Positions 34,015 through 42,399 of a DNA stretch of 64,000 nt are shown in pieces. Source of the DNA: Timonella sp031979385 (GTDB lineage: Bacteria > Actinomycetota > Actinomycetes > Actinomycetales > Cellulomonadaceae); assembly GCA_031979385.1 (NCBI GenBank), contig DALZEF010000003.1, positions 124,001 to 188,000 of the forward strand, written 5' to 3'. The stretch's first letter is position 1. Each line of letters opens with the position of its first letter. The notes below the pieces were generated by a model. The model was not told the DNA's origin. It was given only the letters and a program-made list of their open reading frames with translations, and made no database searches. The position numbers were made by a program, and so were the translations under genes.

Positions 34015-35856
34015 CTATGGGAACTTGATCTGAATCGTACGTTTCGCAATATGTGGGAAGTTTGAGTTGTGGTAAGCCCCCATCGAGACTTCGACGTCCA
34101 CTAGCCCCGATATTGGCTGATACGGGTTTGTTCGGGTCGATAGTGTCAGTTTCCACCTGTTCTTGGGCAACGATTCCCCCTCTCGCCCCAACCAAACCTG
34201 CACATTCGGAGTAGAGGTTTTGAAACTGCTAGGCACAACCCAGCCTGAGATCTGGCGATTAGTGCGACTATCCGGAGTTGCCTTCATATAGACAACAACA
34301 TTGCCATTGGCATCGGGGATGAGAGGACCAGATGGAGCCTCAATCTCTACATGAGGTACCGGGTTGATTGTGGAAGCCCGCTTCCAGCCAGTCCACTTCC
34401 CCCAACCCTTTTCGTTGGAGGCCCGCACCCGAACCTCGTATGCCGTGTTCTCTTTGAGGCCCGTCAGGTTCACGGTCGGGCTCTTCACAGAGGTCGCATC
34501 GACGGTCGTCGACTTCGACTTTTGCCCGACCTCGCGGTATTCGACTCGATACTTGTTCACCGGCGCCCCGGCACTGGATGGGCGCGTGAACTTTACTTTA
34601 AGAGCCCTATCAGCGCTGGTGATACCCAGTTTGGTGGGCGCCTTGGGTTTCTTCGCTACGGGCGCTTTGGTCTGCACCTTAACGGTTGCCTTACCGCCCG
34701 AGACCTTCGAGAACGTGAACCGGATGCCCTCGGGACTGCGCCACGACTCACCAGCCGCAAGTGCATCATTCGTGTTGCGCCCACCTGGACGGGCGTCCAG
34801 CATGGCCGCAGCAACTGCCCCATAGCTTCTCAGGCTGTTGTCAACCAGACGAATCTGAACGCCCGGGGAGATGCCACTCCCAGCGGTTTTACCGTTTTTG
34901 CCATCGCGGTACTCCAACCAGTAGGAGCGCTTCGCGTTCACTTTGACGCGCACTGCCTTGACCCCGCTCTTCTTCGAGGTGATGGCGCGCAGCGAATAGG
35001 TTTTCGACGCCTTCTTCTTCGGCGCTGTGTAGGTACGCTTCTGCGCTGCTTTCAACCAGCCCACACGATCCAGTTGTGGCCCAGGGAGATATGACAGGTC
35101 GCCGAAACCCATCACGTCGCTGTAGTCGCCGTATTCCTGGAAGCTGCACGACTTCAAGGCGGCCAACGTCACCTTGCCTTTGGAGCAGGACAGGGAATTC
35201 CCGTGTGGAAGGCCAAGGTTATGCCCCAACTCATGGGTGAGCACATAGGCGTCTGGGGCTCCGACGAGCACCGAAACCCTGCCGCCGAGCTCCGCCTCAC
35301 CGGCTGAACCGTATGGTCCGCAGGTGTTGGAGGGAAACCGCACGATGACGTGATCGTAGGTTGTCGTCTTGATTTTGTTCTTCCTCAAAACCTTGGCAAG
35401 TTCAGTGCGCACGGCATTCACGCTGGCGTTGCAGGCACCCGAGCTAGGTTTCTTGATCTTCTGCCATTTCAGGGTTCTGCTGACCTTGAGCCGAACTCTT
35501 CCGCCTGAAACCTCGCTGAAGTAAGCGTCAGCGGTTTTGACGTTTTTCTTCGTGGAATTGACGTCCGCGGAGAGTTTCTTGGTTCCTTTCCAATGAACCG
35601 GAACTATGAGGACCTTACGGGTTTTCTTCGCTTTCTTTGCGGCTACTGCCGGGCTCGTGCGAGCAGAGAAGGTCGTGCGCTGGGTGGCACCTACTGTGTG
35701 AACGGTTATGCCGGATAGTCGGGGGACCACTGAAAGTGATACCTGTGTTCCAGAGGCGTGAGCCGGCACGCACAGGGCGGTGCAGGCGATGGTGGCTGCA
35801 CCGATTGCGGCAAGAGCCCTCCGGACACGTCGTTTTACCGCGCTGTGCGACCTCAA
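34015..35856 (-). CDS. Secreted zinc metalloprotease (gametolysin/M11-like) with fibronectin type III domain
   Basis: A 613-residue exported protease. The signal peptide is RRALAAIGAATIACTALCVP, with cleavage near AHA at 33-35. The zinc site is HELGHNLGLPH (His208, Glu209, His212, His218), followed by a Met-turn-like SDVMGFGDLSY. The upstream TTYDHVIVRFPSN and SCSF cysteines fit the M11 (gametolysin) pattern. A fibronectin type III domain spans about 418-505, then a beta-rich C-terminal domain. The start codon is TTG with AAGAGG upstream. The mature protein is strongly basic. The exact substrate is unknown. Confidence 0.85.
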   Translation of the reverse strand: MRSHSAVKRRVRRALAAIGAATIACTALCVPAHASGTQVSLSVVPRLSGITVHTVGATQRTTFSARTSPAVAAKKAKKTRKVLIVPVHWKGTKKLSADVNSTKKNVKTADAYFSEVSGGRVRLKVSRTLKWQKIKKPSSGACNASVNAVRTELAKVLRKNKIKTTTYDHVIVRFPSNTCGPYGSAGEAELGGRVSVLVGAPDAYVLTHELGHNLGLPHGNSLSCSKGKVTLAALKSCSFQEYGDYSDVMGFGDLSYLPGPQLDRVGWLKAAQKRTYTAPKKKASKTYSLRAITSKKSGVKAVRVKVNAKRSYWLEYRDGKNGKTAGSGISPGVQIRLVDNSLRSYGAVAAAMLDARPGGRNTNDALAAGESWRSPEGIRFTFSKVSGGKATVKVQTKAPVAKKPKAPTKLGITSADRALKVKFTRPSSAGAPVNKYRVEYREVGQKSKSTTVDATSVKSPTVNLTGLKENTAYEVRVRASNEKGWGKWTGWKRASTINPVPHVEIEAPSGPLIPDANGNVVVYMKATPDSRTNRQISGWVVPSSFKTSTPNVQVWLGREGESLPKNRWKLTLSTRTNPYQPISGLVDVEVSMGAYHNSNFPHIAKRTIQIKFP

Positions 35857-35999
35857 AACCGTACCTCTTCATCATCGTTGATTGTGTCTCATCGAGTTTT
35901 CACGCCGAGAAACCCGTTTAACAGGACACCCTGTCAGATGTATCGGTTTTACAGCCAGCCCTCCCCACGGTGCGAACCCGAATTCACCCGCATAAAAGC

Positions 36000-36067
36000 C
36001 AACCGCGAGTGGAGAAATCCACTCGCGGTTGGAGAGCGGGAGCGCCGCCGGGAGATGGCGCTCCAGC
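36000..36067 (-). terminator. Double hairpin, terminator of the amylase genes
   Basis: The first hairpin has perfect 15-base arms CCAACCGCGAGTGGA around GAAA (36000-36033). The second has GGAGCGCC / GGCGCTCC arms at 36042-36067. On the minus strand the first is followed by CTTTTAT. They lie 80-140 bases beyond the stop of the first amylase gene. The rest of the 290-base gap before the metalloprotease gene shows nothing recognisable. Confidence 0.8.
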
Positions 36068-36144
36068 TCCGCTTGGGGGACGTGATGACCCTTCCTATCG
36101 CAACGAGTTGTCGTGCATGGGTCGATCACGAACAGGCGTGGATC

Positions 36145-38202
36145 TTAACTACACGGGTTACCTGCAGTGACTTGGCCATCCTTGACCTGCACGGCCGCAC
36201 CTGACAGCGTGTAATCGCTACCCGAGTTGTTGTCCCAGGTACCCGAACCATTGTTGAATGCCGCAGTCACAGTAGAACCATTGGCCGCAATGGTGCGAGA
36301 CACCCAACCGGAACATGCAGCACTCAACGATTCACCTGGCACAGCGGTCCACGCACCAGATCCCACCCGGTAGTGGACGTTGTATGCATTCCAGTTCTTG
36401 TTCGTGGAATAGAACACCGTAGTGGTGTTGGTGGAGCCACCCGAATCACACGGGTTGCCTGCAGTGACTTGGCCGTCCTTGACCTGCACGGCCGCACCTG
36501 ACAGCGAGTAATCGCTGCCCGAGTTGTTGTCCCACGTACCGGAACCATTGTTGAACGCCGCAGTCACAGTAGAATCATTGGCCGTAATAGTGCGAGACAC
36601 CCAACCAGAACACGCAGGGCTCATTGTCTCCCCTGGCACAGCGGTCCACGCACCAGATCCCACCCGGTAGTGGACGTTGTATGCATTCCAGTTCTTGTTC
36701 GTGGAATAGAACACCGTAGTGGTGCTGGACTCTCCTGAGCCGCCGTCACCACCCGAGCCGTCGTCTCCGCCACCGGATACGGCATTCACGTGCAGAGCCG
36801 AACCGCCATAAGCGGGTACGGTCACCGTCACCTTGCCATTAGCGCCAACGGTCCAGGTCTTGTCGCAGTCATCGCCTGCCACAACATCGCAGTACGTGTC
36901 AGCAGGCAGCGAGGTCTGGAACTCAGTGGTCACGGAGTTACCGGTGTTGTTGAGGACCACGAAGCCCTTGTCACCACGACCGTATGCCACAACGTTTCCG
37001 CCCTGGGTCTGCCAGTTGTTGAGTGCGGTGCCCGCAACGGTGTTGTAGAACCCGACCATGTTCTTAATCTCTGGCCAGCGGTGGGCACAGGTCCATGCGG
37101 AGTTGGCGCAGTTGGCATCGATGACCTCACCGGAGCCGGTCTGGGGTGCTCCTGCGTCATGGTCGGTGAACGTGTACCCGGTGTAGACGGCTGGCGATCC
37201 ATATGGGTAGCTGAGCATGAACATGTTGGCGAGCTTGTACTTCGCTCCCCACTTGTAGTTCATGGTCTCGCCGTTGCGTTCGGTGTCGTGGTTGTCCACG
37301 AATACTCCGGCGTTATTGCTGTTCAGCAGACCCCATCCCGTCCCGATGTTCTGCAGTTCGGAGATGTTTCCATCGAATTTGTCTTTCAGCCCACGCGCAT
37401 AGTTGAACTCGTGCGAGTCGCCAGAACCGAGGTATTCGGAAGGTTGAATCGGTTCCCCCTGCGCACCGATGACCTCGTGCACCCAGTACAGGTTCTTTGC
37501 CACCGTGGTCTTGGACTTGATCGCTTCAAGATCCGCCGCTGGCATGTGCTTGGCGGCGTCGATGCGATATCCGGCCACGCCAAGGCTTGCCAGATCGTCG
37601 AGGTAGGCCGCGATCTCACGTTGCACGTAGTCCGTGCCGGTTGCGAGATCTTGGAGAGCCACAAGTCGGCAGTTCTGGACCTGCCATCGATCCCCGTAGT
37701 CGGAGATGTTGGACTTGCAACTGTTGAAGTCCTGCGGCCCGTATCCGCCCTCTGGTCCGGGGTACTGCTCGAGTTGGAACTGCGTTCCAGCCCAGCCGAC
37801 GCCTCCGGTTTGGCCGGTCATATGGTTGATGACCGCATCTGCAATGATGCCAACGCCGGCGTTGCTGCAGGTCTGCACCATTGCAGCAAACTCTGCTCGG
37901 GTTCCGAGCTTCGATTCGATCTTGTAGCTAACCGGCTGGTAAGAGGTCCACCATTGGGAACCTTGAATGTGTTCCTGGGGCGGCGACACCTGTACGTAGG
38001 CGTATCCAGCCGGTCCCAGAACGTTGGTGCATTCCGTTGCGATTGAGTTCCAGGTCCACTGGAACATGTTGACGATGACGTTGCCGCGGTCCTGCCCGTT
38101 GGGCGTTGTCGCGGTTGCCGCAGTCGGTCCTGTGACCGATAGTGCTACGGCGCCGACCAGGGTCAGCGCCGTAGCGAGTGCGGCAGAGATTACCCTGCGC
38201 AT
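36145..38202 (-). CDS. Secreted alpha-amylase (GH13) with two CBM25-like starch-binding modules
   Basis: An extracellular endo-acting starch hydrolase of 685 residues. A signal peptide ends near residue 31. The GH13 barrel has DAVINH at 122-127, nucleophile Asp215 in GYRIDAAKH, acid/base Glu243 in VHEVIG and the third acid Asp306 in FVDNHD. A C-terminal beta domain is followed by two CBM25-type modules (TVFYSTNKNWNAYNVHY, PGE, FNNGSGTWDNN) that are almost identical. They repeat with a period of 297 bases (99 residues). There is no anchor, so the enzyme is released. It lies 8 bases after the second amylase gene on the same strand. Confidence 0.93.
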   Translation of the reverse strand: MRRVISAALATALTLVGAVALSVTGPTAATATTPNGQDRGNVIVNMFQWTWNSIATECTNVLGPAGYAYVQVSPPQEHIQGSQWWTSYQPVSYKIESKLGTRAEFAAMVQTCSNAGVGIIADAVINHMTGQTGGVGWAGTQFQLEQYPGPEGGYGPQDFNSCKSNISDYGDRWQVQNCRLVALQDLATGTDYVQREIAAYLDDLASLGVAGYRIDAAKHMPAADLEAIKSKTTVAKNLYWVHEVIGAQGEPIQPSEYLGSGDSHEFNYARGLKDKFDGNISELQNIGTGWGLLNSNNAGVFVDNHDTERNGETMNYKWGAKYKLANMFMLSYPYGSPAVYTGYTFTDHDAGAPQTGSGEVIDANCANSAWTCAHRWPEIKNMVGFYNTVAGTALNNWQTQGGNVVAYGRGDKGFVVLNNTGNSVTTEFQTSLPADTYCDVVAGDDCDKTWTVGANGKVTVTVPAYGGSALHVNAVSGGGDDGSGGDGGSGESSTTTVFYSTNKNWNAYNVHYRVGSGAWTAVPGETMSPACSGWVSRTITANDSTVTAAFNNGSGTWDNNSGSDYSLSGAAVQVKDGQVTAGNPCDSGGSTNTTTVFYSTNKNWNAYNVHYRVGSGAWTAVPGESLSAACSGWVSRTIAANGSTVTAAFNNGSGTWDNNSGSDYTLSGAAVQVKDGQVTAGNPCS

Positions 38203-38210
38203 GTGTCTCC

Positions 38211-41111
38211 TTATTGAGATGTTGTGTGCATCCTTCGTGCAGCCACAATGGCTGCGATTCCGGCGGCAAGTAGCACCGCCGAAAGGATCACCACGAAGAC
38301 GGTCAGCGTGGTGCCTGTTTTGCTGAGTTCGCCCGCCTCGTTTTGATCCTCGTCTGTTGTGAGGGCATCGCTCGCGACGCCCCTGTCAGTCTCATCGGTT
38401 TGGGCGTTGTTCTGATCGCTTTGCGACGAGTCGGTTACGTCATCATCTGCCGCTCCCGTTCCGTTTTCGGTTGCGTCTGGGTCCTCTCCCCCGCCTGCAG
38501 AGTTGTTGCCCGTCCCAGAGTCGCCGCCATCCGAACCGTCACCGTTGCCGGGACCCGACTGGTCGTCGTCAATGCACGGATCTTGCTGGCTGATCGACAG
38601 ATCAGCCGCAACCGCGATAATCGGTGCGTTCAGATCGAAGTCTCCGCCCCCCGCAGCATTGAGCCACTGGCGATCAGCATCTGAGGTACCGCCGGAGTTG
38701 AACACGCCCTTCAAGCCGGCGCGGGCATCCACCTCAAGCCCAAACCAACCCTCGCAGGTTTCGGTCATGGCGATACCTGGAACCGCAGTCCATTCGGAGC
38801 CAGCACCGTAGTGCAGGTTGTGTGCGGCCCAACCATCGCGCGCTGCGAGGAACACGCGAACCGTGTCGAACTCAGGAGCTTCGGGGATGACTGGCTCTTC
38901 CTCCTCTTCGGGAAGTTCTTCCTGACCAGCGCACGGATTGCCCTCGGTCATGACCTTGTTGTCGACTGCCACCACCGGCCCGTAGGTCGAGTAGTTACCG
39001 CCACCGTCAGGGTTATCCCACGTGTCCCCACCGTTGTTGAACACGAACTCAAGTTCATCGCCATCCGTTGCAATGGTCTTGCGGACCCATCCCTCACACG
39101 CAGGTGACATGGGCTCGCCTGGGACCGCAGTCCATCCCTTGATGCCGTGTCCATAGTGAATGTTGTGGGTGGTCCAGTCTGGGTTGACTCGGTAGTAGAC
39201 CACGATGTTCTGGCTATCCGTCGAACCGCAGGGGTTCGCGTCCACGGCAACACCGTGTGAGAGCGTCACATGCTCACCCGAGATGTTGTAGTCTCCGCCA
39301 CCCATCGGGTTGTTCCACGAACTGCCGCCGTCGTTGACCACTGCAACGAATGGTCCTGTCGCTGGGACGGTGACCGCGTACCAGCCATCGCAGACCTCGG
39401 TCATCTTGTCTCCCGGGGCCTCGGTCCACCCACCCGATGCATTGTGGTGCAGGTAGGCGTCAGCCCACCCGGAGTACTTGTGGAAGTACACGGTCGTGGA
39501 GGTGTACGCGTACACGGGGTCACCCGTGGGAGTGGAGTGTTCGGTCCACAGCACCACGGACTTTCCTGCGGCTGCGGTGATCTCGGCTGTTCCATCTGCA
39601 GTGACAGTGAAGGTTTCCGCGCAACCGGTCAGGTCGCTGGACCCGACGACGTTGCAGTAGGACCCTTGAGGAAGATTAGTTGTGAAGGTGTGAGTCACCG
39701 GCGCATTCGTGTTGTTGAGGACCACGAAGCCCTGTTCACCGCGCCCATATCCCACAACGTTTCCACCATCAAGGGTCTGCCAGTTGTTGAGTCCGGTTGC
39801 CCGCACGTCGTTGTAGAAACCGACCATGTTCGCGATTTCCGGTTCGCGGTGGATACAGGTGAAAGCACCATCGGCACACTCGGCGTCGAGCACCTTTCCT
39901 GCTGCATCCTGTGGCGCGCCGATATCGTGTCCACCATTGGCATGCTCAAACTCGTATCCCGTGTAAGCGCTCGGAGACCCGTAGGGATAGGAGAACAGGA
40001 ACACGTTCGCAAGCAGGTACTTGTCGCCTGCGTGATAGCTCAGGGTTTCCCGGTTGCGCTCGGTGTCGTGGTTGTCCACAAAGACGCCTGCTCGATAGCC
40101 TTCCAGCAGATCCTGATTGGTCGCCAGGCGCTGCAGCGTGGAGATACGGCCGTTGAACGCGCGCTGGAGGGTCCGGCCGTAGTTGAACTCGTGCGAGTCG
40201 CCTGAGCCCAGGTACTCCGCTGGCTGGATCGGCTCACCGCCCGATCCGATGACCTCGTGGACCCAGTACAGGTTCTTGGCCGCAGACGTCTTTTCTTTGA
40301 TTGCCTCTAGGTCCACCGCTGGCATGTGCTTCGCCGCGTCAATGCGATATCCGGCCACGCCAAGGCTGGCCAGATCATCGAGATAGTCCGCAATCTCCTG
40401 CTGCACGTATTCCGTGCCGGTTGCGAGATCTTGGAGCGCCACAAGTCGGCAGTTCTGCACCTCGTCGCGGTTGCTGTAATCGCTGATGTTGCTCTTGCAG
40501 TCGTTGAAGTGCTCGCCACTATATGCGCCCGCGGGTCCAGGATAGTTTTCTTCCGAGTATGGCGTTCCAGCCCAGCCAACACCCGGTTCGGTTTGCCCGG
40601 TCATGTGGTTGATGACCGCGTCCGCGATGATGCCGACGCCTGCATCTCGGCAGGTCTGAACCATGGTTGCAAACTCTGCGCGGGTTCCAAGTTTCGATTC
40701 AACCTGGTAACTCACGGGCTGGTAGGAGGTCCACCAGGGTGCGCCCTGCGGCCCGAGCTCACCGATGATGTGCTCCTGTGGCGGAGAGACCTGTACGTAG
40801 GCGAAACCCGCTGGTCCGATCACGTTCGTGCATTCGGTTGCGATTGAGTTCCAGGTCCACTGGAACATGTTCAGGATTGCGTTGTCACCCTGCTCGTTTG
40901 GCGTGGTCTGCGCGGCAATACGACCTGCCGTGAGACCGGCTTTTCCGCCTGTGAGTGTCTGTACCGCCGTACTGGCTGCAGAGATTGTGGGTGGGGTGGG
41001 TACCGCAGCGGCGGTCTGAGATGTGAACGCGAGCGAAAGCACAGCAGTAACTGCAATTGCCTTGAGTCGTGTTCGCAATCCTGGCTGCGCCACCGAACGT
41101 GTTGCACGCAT
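38211..41111 (-). CDS. Cell-wall-anchored alpha-amylase (GH13) with three starch-binding modules
   Basis: A 966-residue paralogue of the next gene in the operon. A long signal peptide ends near AAA at 34-36. The GH13 domain has the same catalytic segments (GYRIDAAKHM, VHEVIG, VDNHDTERN). Three CBM25-like modules follow, each ending with a Cys-containing NPC or DPC. Then come an acidic Gly/Asp/Ser-rich wall-spanning region, the sortase-type signal LSKTG, a hydrophobic helix (VFVVILSAVLLAAGIAAIV) and a basic tail (AARRMH). LSKTG departs from LPXTG at the second position. This gene heads the amylase operon. Confidence 0.92.
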   Translation of the reverse strand: MRATRSVAQPGLRTRLKAIAVTAVLSLAFTSQTAAAVPTPPTISAASTAVQTLTGGKAGLTAGRIAAQTTPNEQGDNAILNMFQWTWNSIATECTNVIGPAGFAYVQVSPPQEHIIGELGPQGAPWWTSYQPVSYQVESKLGTRAEFATMVQTCRDAGVGIIADAVINHMTGQTEPGVGWAGTPYSEENYPGPAGAYSGEHFNDCKSNISDYSNRDEVQNCRLVALQDLATGTEYVQQEIADYLDDLASLGVAGYRIDAAKHMPAVDLEAIKEKTSAAKNLYWVHEVIGSGGEPIQPAEYLGSGDSHEFNYGRTLQRAFNGRISTLQRLATNQDLLEGYRAGVFVDNHDTERNRETLSYHAGDKYLLANVFLFSYPYGSPSAYTGYEFEHANGGHDIGAPQDAAGKVLDAECADGAFTCIHREPEIANMVGFYNDVRATGLNNWQTLDGGNVVGYGRGEQGFVVLNNTNAPVTHTFTTNLPQGSYCNVVGSSDLTGCAETFTVTADGTAEITAAAGKSVVLWTEHSTPTGDPVYAYTSTTVYFHKYSGWADAYLHHNASGGWTEAPGDKMTEVCDGWYAVTVPATGPFVAVVNDGGSSWNNPMGGGDYNISGEHVTLSHGVAVDANPCGSTDSQNIVVYYRVNPDWTTHNIHYGHGIKGWTAVPGEPMSPACEGWVRKTIATDGDELEFVFNNGGDTWDNPDGGGNYSTYGPVVAVDNKVMTEGNPCAGQEELPEEEEEPVIPEAPEFDTVRVFLAARDGWAAHNLHYGAGSEWTAVPGIAMTETCEGWFGLEVDARAGLKGVFNSGGTSDADRQWLNAAGGGDFDLNAPIIAVAADLSISQQDPCIDDDQSGPGNGDGSDGGDSGTGNNSAGGGEDPDATENGTGAADDDVTDSSQSDQNNAQTDETDRGVASDALTTDEDQNEAGELSKTGTTLTVFVVILSAVLLAAGIAAIVAARRMHTTSQ

Positions 41112-41244
41112 CTGGTGTTTTTCTCCTCATTGAGTTCCAGCGTTTGCGTCGATGCGCCACGCGGTGCGTGGAAGACGCTTGGAAGCGCGTTTCGGGGCAA
41201 GGTAACGCCGCCTCGAAAGCGCATGAGGTTGAATGTAAACGGTC

Positions 41245-41278
41245 TGCAAATTGATTGCAATGGGTGCAACAACTTGCA
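41245..41278. promoter_or_regulatory. Two tandem operator-like inverted repeats upstream of the amylase operon
   Basis: TGCAAATTGATTGCA (41245-41259) and TGCAACAACTTGCA (41265-41278) are both TGCAA/TTGCA inverted repeats. Their centres are about two helical turns apart, 135-165 bases upstream of the amylase start. The half-site resembles LacI/GalR-family operators used for maltose and amylase control. No regulator gene is in the window. Confidence 0.5.
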
Positions 41279-41502
41279 GAATCGCTCAAGCGAGCGTATT
41301 CATCCCATGTTGAAAAGTGGCAGGGTTTCGCTTGCAGAACTCCTCCGCCACATACGCAAGGACGGCGATGTAATGCGGATTCCGGGCCGATTCTTTTCAA
41401 CGGCACGGTTCGACTGAAAGGAAATCGTGGGAAATCGACCGCCCACGCATCTCGATATTTGAGATCACGGACGGGTTTTCCTAATGCTACCCGCCCGCCC
41501 GA

Positions 41503-41573
41503 CTCGTTGGGGCCAAAAGGGTCCGGGTGCATACATTTAGGTTGCGCACCCGGACCCTTTTGGTCCCAACGAG
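41503..41573. repeat. Palindromic repeat family A, copy 1
   Basis: A 71-base near-perfect hairpin has left arm CTCGTTGGGGCCAAAAGGG, then TCCGGGTGC. The right arm is GCACCCGGACCC, then TTTTGGTCCCAACGAG, and the loop is 14 bases. It lies about 60 bases beyond the stop of the ABC ATPase gene at 41632 and may be its terminator. The same arms recur at 42504, 54891 and 58820. The rest of the 520-base gap holds the operator pair and no gene. Confidence 0.85.
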
Positions 41574-41631
41574 TTTTGAGACAGCGCATACCTCTGCCCG
41601 CAGGCAACGCAAGGATGTTACGGAGAAAGGG

Positions 41632-42399
41632 TCATACAGTAGGAAGTTGCGGCACCGCGGCAAGAAGCTTCTTGGTGTAGTCTGCCTGCGGGTTCGTGAG
41701 CACATCACGTGTCGCTCCGGTCTCCTCGATCACGCCATCACGGAGCACCACGGTCTGCTCGCACAGTTGCCCGACGATCGCCATATCGTGTGACACCATG
41801 ATCAAGGTCATCCCGAGTTCGTGCTTGAGGCGTTGCAGCAGTTCGATGATCTGCGAGCGCACGGACACATCGAGCGCGCTCACCGGTTCATCGGCTACGA
41901 GCACCTGTGGTGATGGTGCAAGGGCACGCGCTATCGCGATGCGTTGGCGTTGACCACCTGAGAACTGCGCTGGATATTTGCTTGCTGCGTCCTCGTCAAG
42001 TCCGACCCAGCGCAGTACCTCGTGCACGCGGGCCGTGTGGTCCCCGGGGATCGACAGCGAGCGCAACGGCTCGGCGATGATTGCGCCGACGTTCATCCGC
42101 GGGTCGAGCGAGGATCGTGGGTCTTGGAACACGATCTGCACGTTGGATCTGAAGTCGCGCATGACGGCCCGGTTGCGGTGCGCAAGTTCGTCCCCTCGGT
42201 ACAGCACCCGCCCCGCCGATGGCCTGTCCAGGGCCATGAGCAGTTTGAGGATGGTGGACTTTCCAGCACCGGACTCGCCCACGATTCCCATGCTTTGTCC
42301 GGAGACCACCTCAAGCGACACGTTTTTAAGCGCGTGGGTTGTATCGTTTCCACGCCCAAATGTGCGCGACACATTGTCGAGCCGTAGGTATGGCGTCAT
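41632..42399 (-). CDS. Oligopeptide/dipeptide ABC transporter ATP-binding protein, second subunit
   Basis: A 255-residue DppF/OppF-like ATPase. Walker A is GESGAGKST, the Q-loop is in VFQDPRSSLDPRM, the signature is FSGGQRQR, Walker B is VLVADEPVSALD and the switch His is in MVSHDMAIV. The ATG overlaps the stop of the preceding ATPase gene by 4 bases. It is the last gene of the five-gene transporter operon. It lacks the C-terminal oligopeptide-transporter extension of longer members. Confidence 0.92.
   Translation of the reverse strand: MTPYLRLDNVSRTFGRGNDTTHALKNVSLEVVSGQSMGIVGESGAGKSTILKLLMALDRPSAGRVLYRGDELAHRNRAVMRDFRSNVQIVFQDPRSSLDPRMNVGAIIAEPLRSLSIPGDHTARVHEVLRWVGLDEDAASKYPAQFSGGQRQRIAIARALAPSPQVLVADEPVSALDVSVRSQIIELLQRLKHELGMTLIMVSHDMAIVGQLCEQTVVLRDGVIEETGATRDVLTNPQADYTKKLLAAVPQLPTV

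Noticed and set aside
36145..36745. CRISPR-like or satellite array in the amylase 3' end
   Set aside because: There are only two copies with a 297-base period, in frame, and each encodes a complete starch-binding module.
36790..38046. 418-residue open frame on the plus strand, with a parallel one at 39270-40205
   Set aside because: Both are antisense to the duplicated amylase catalytic domains. Their similarity to each other follows from the amylase duplication.
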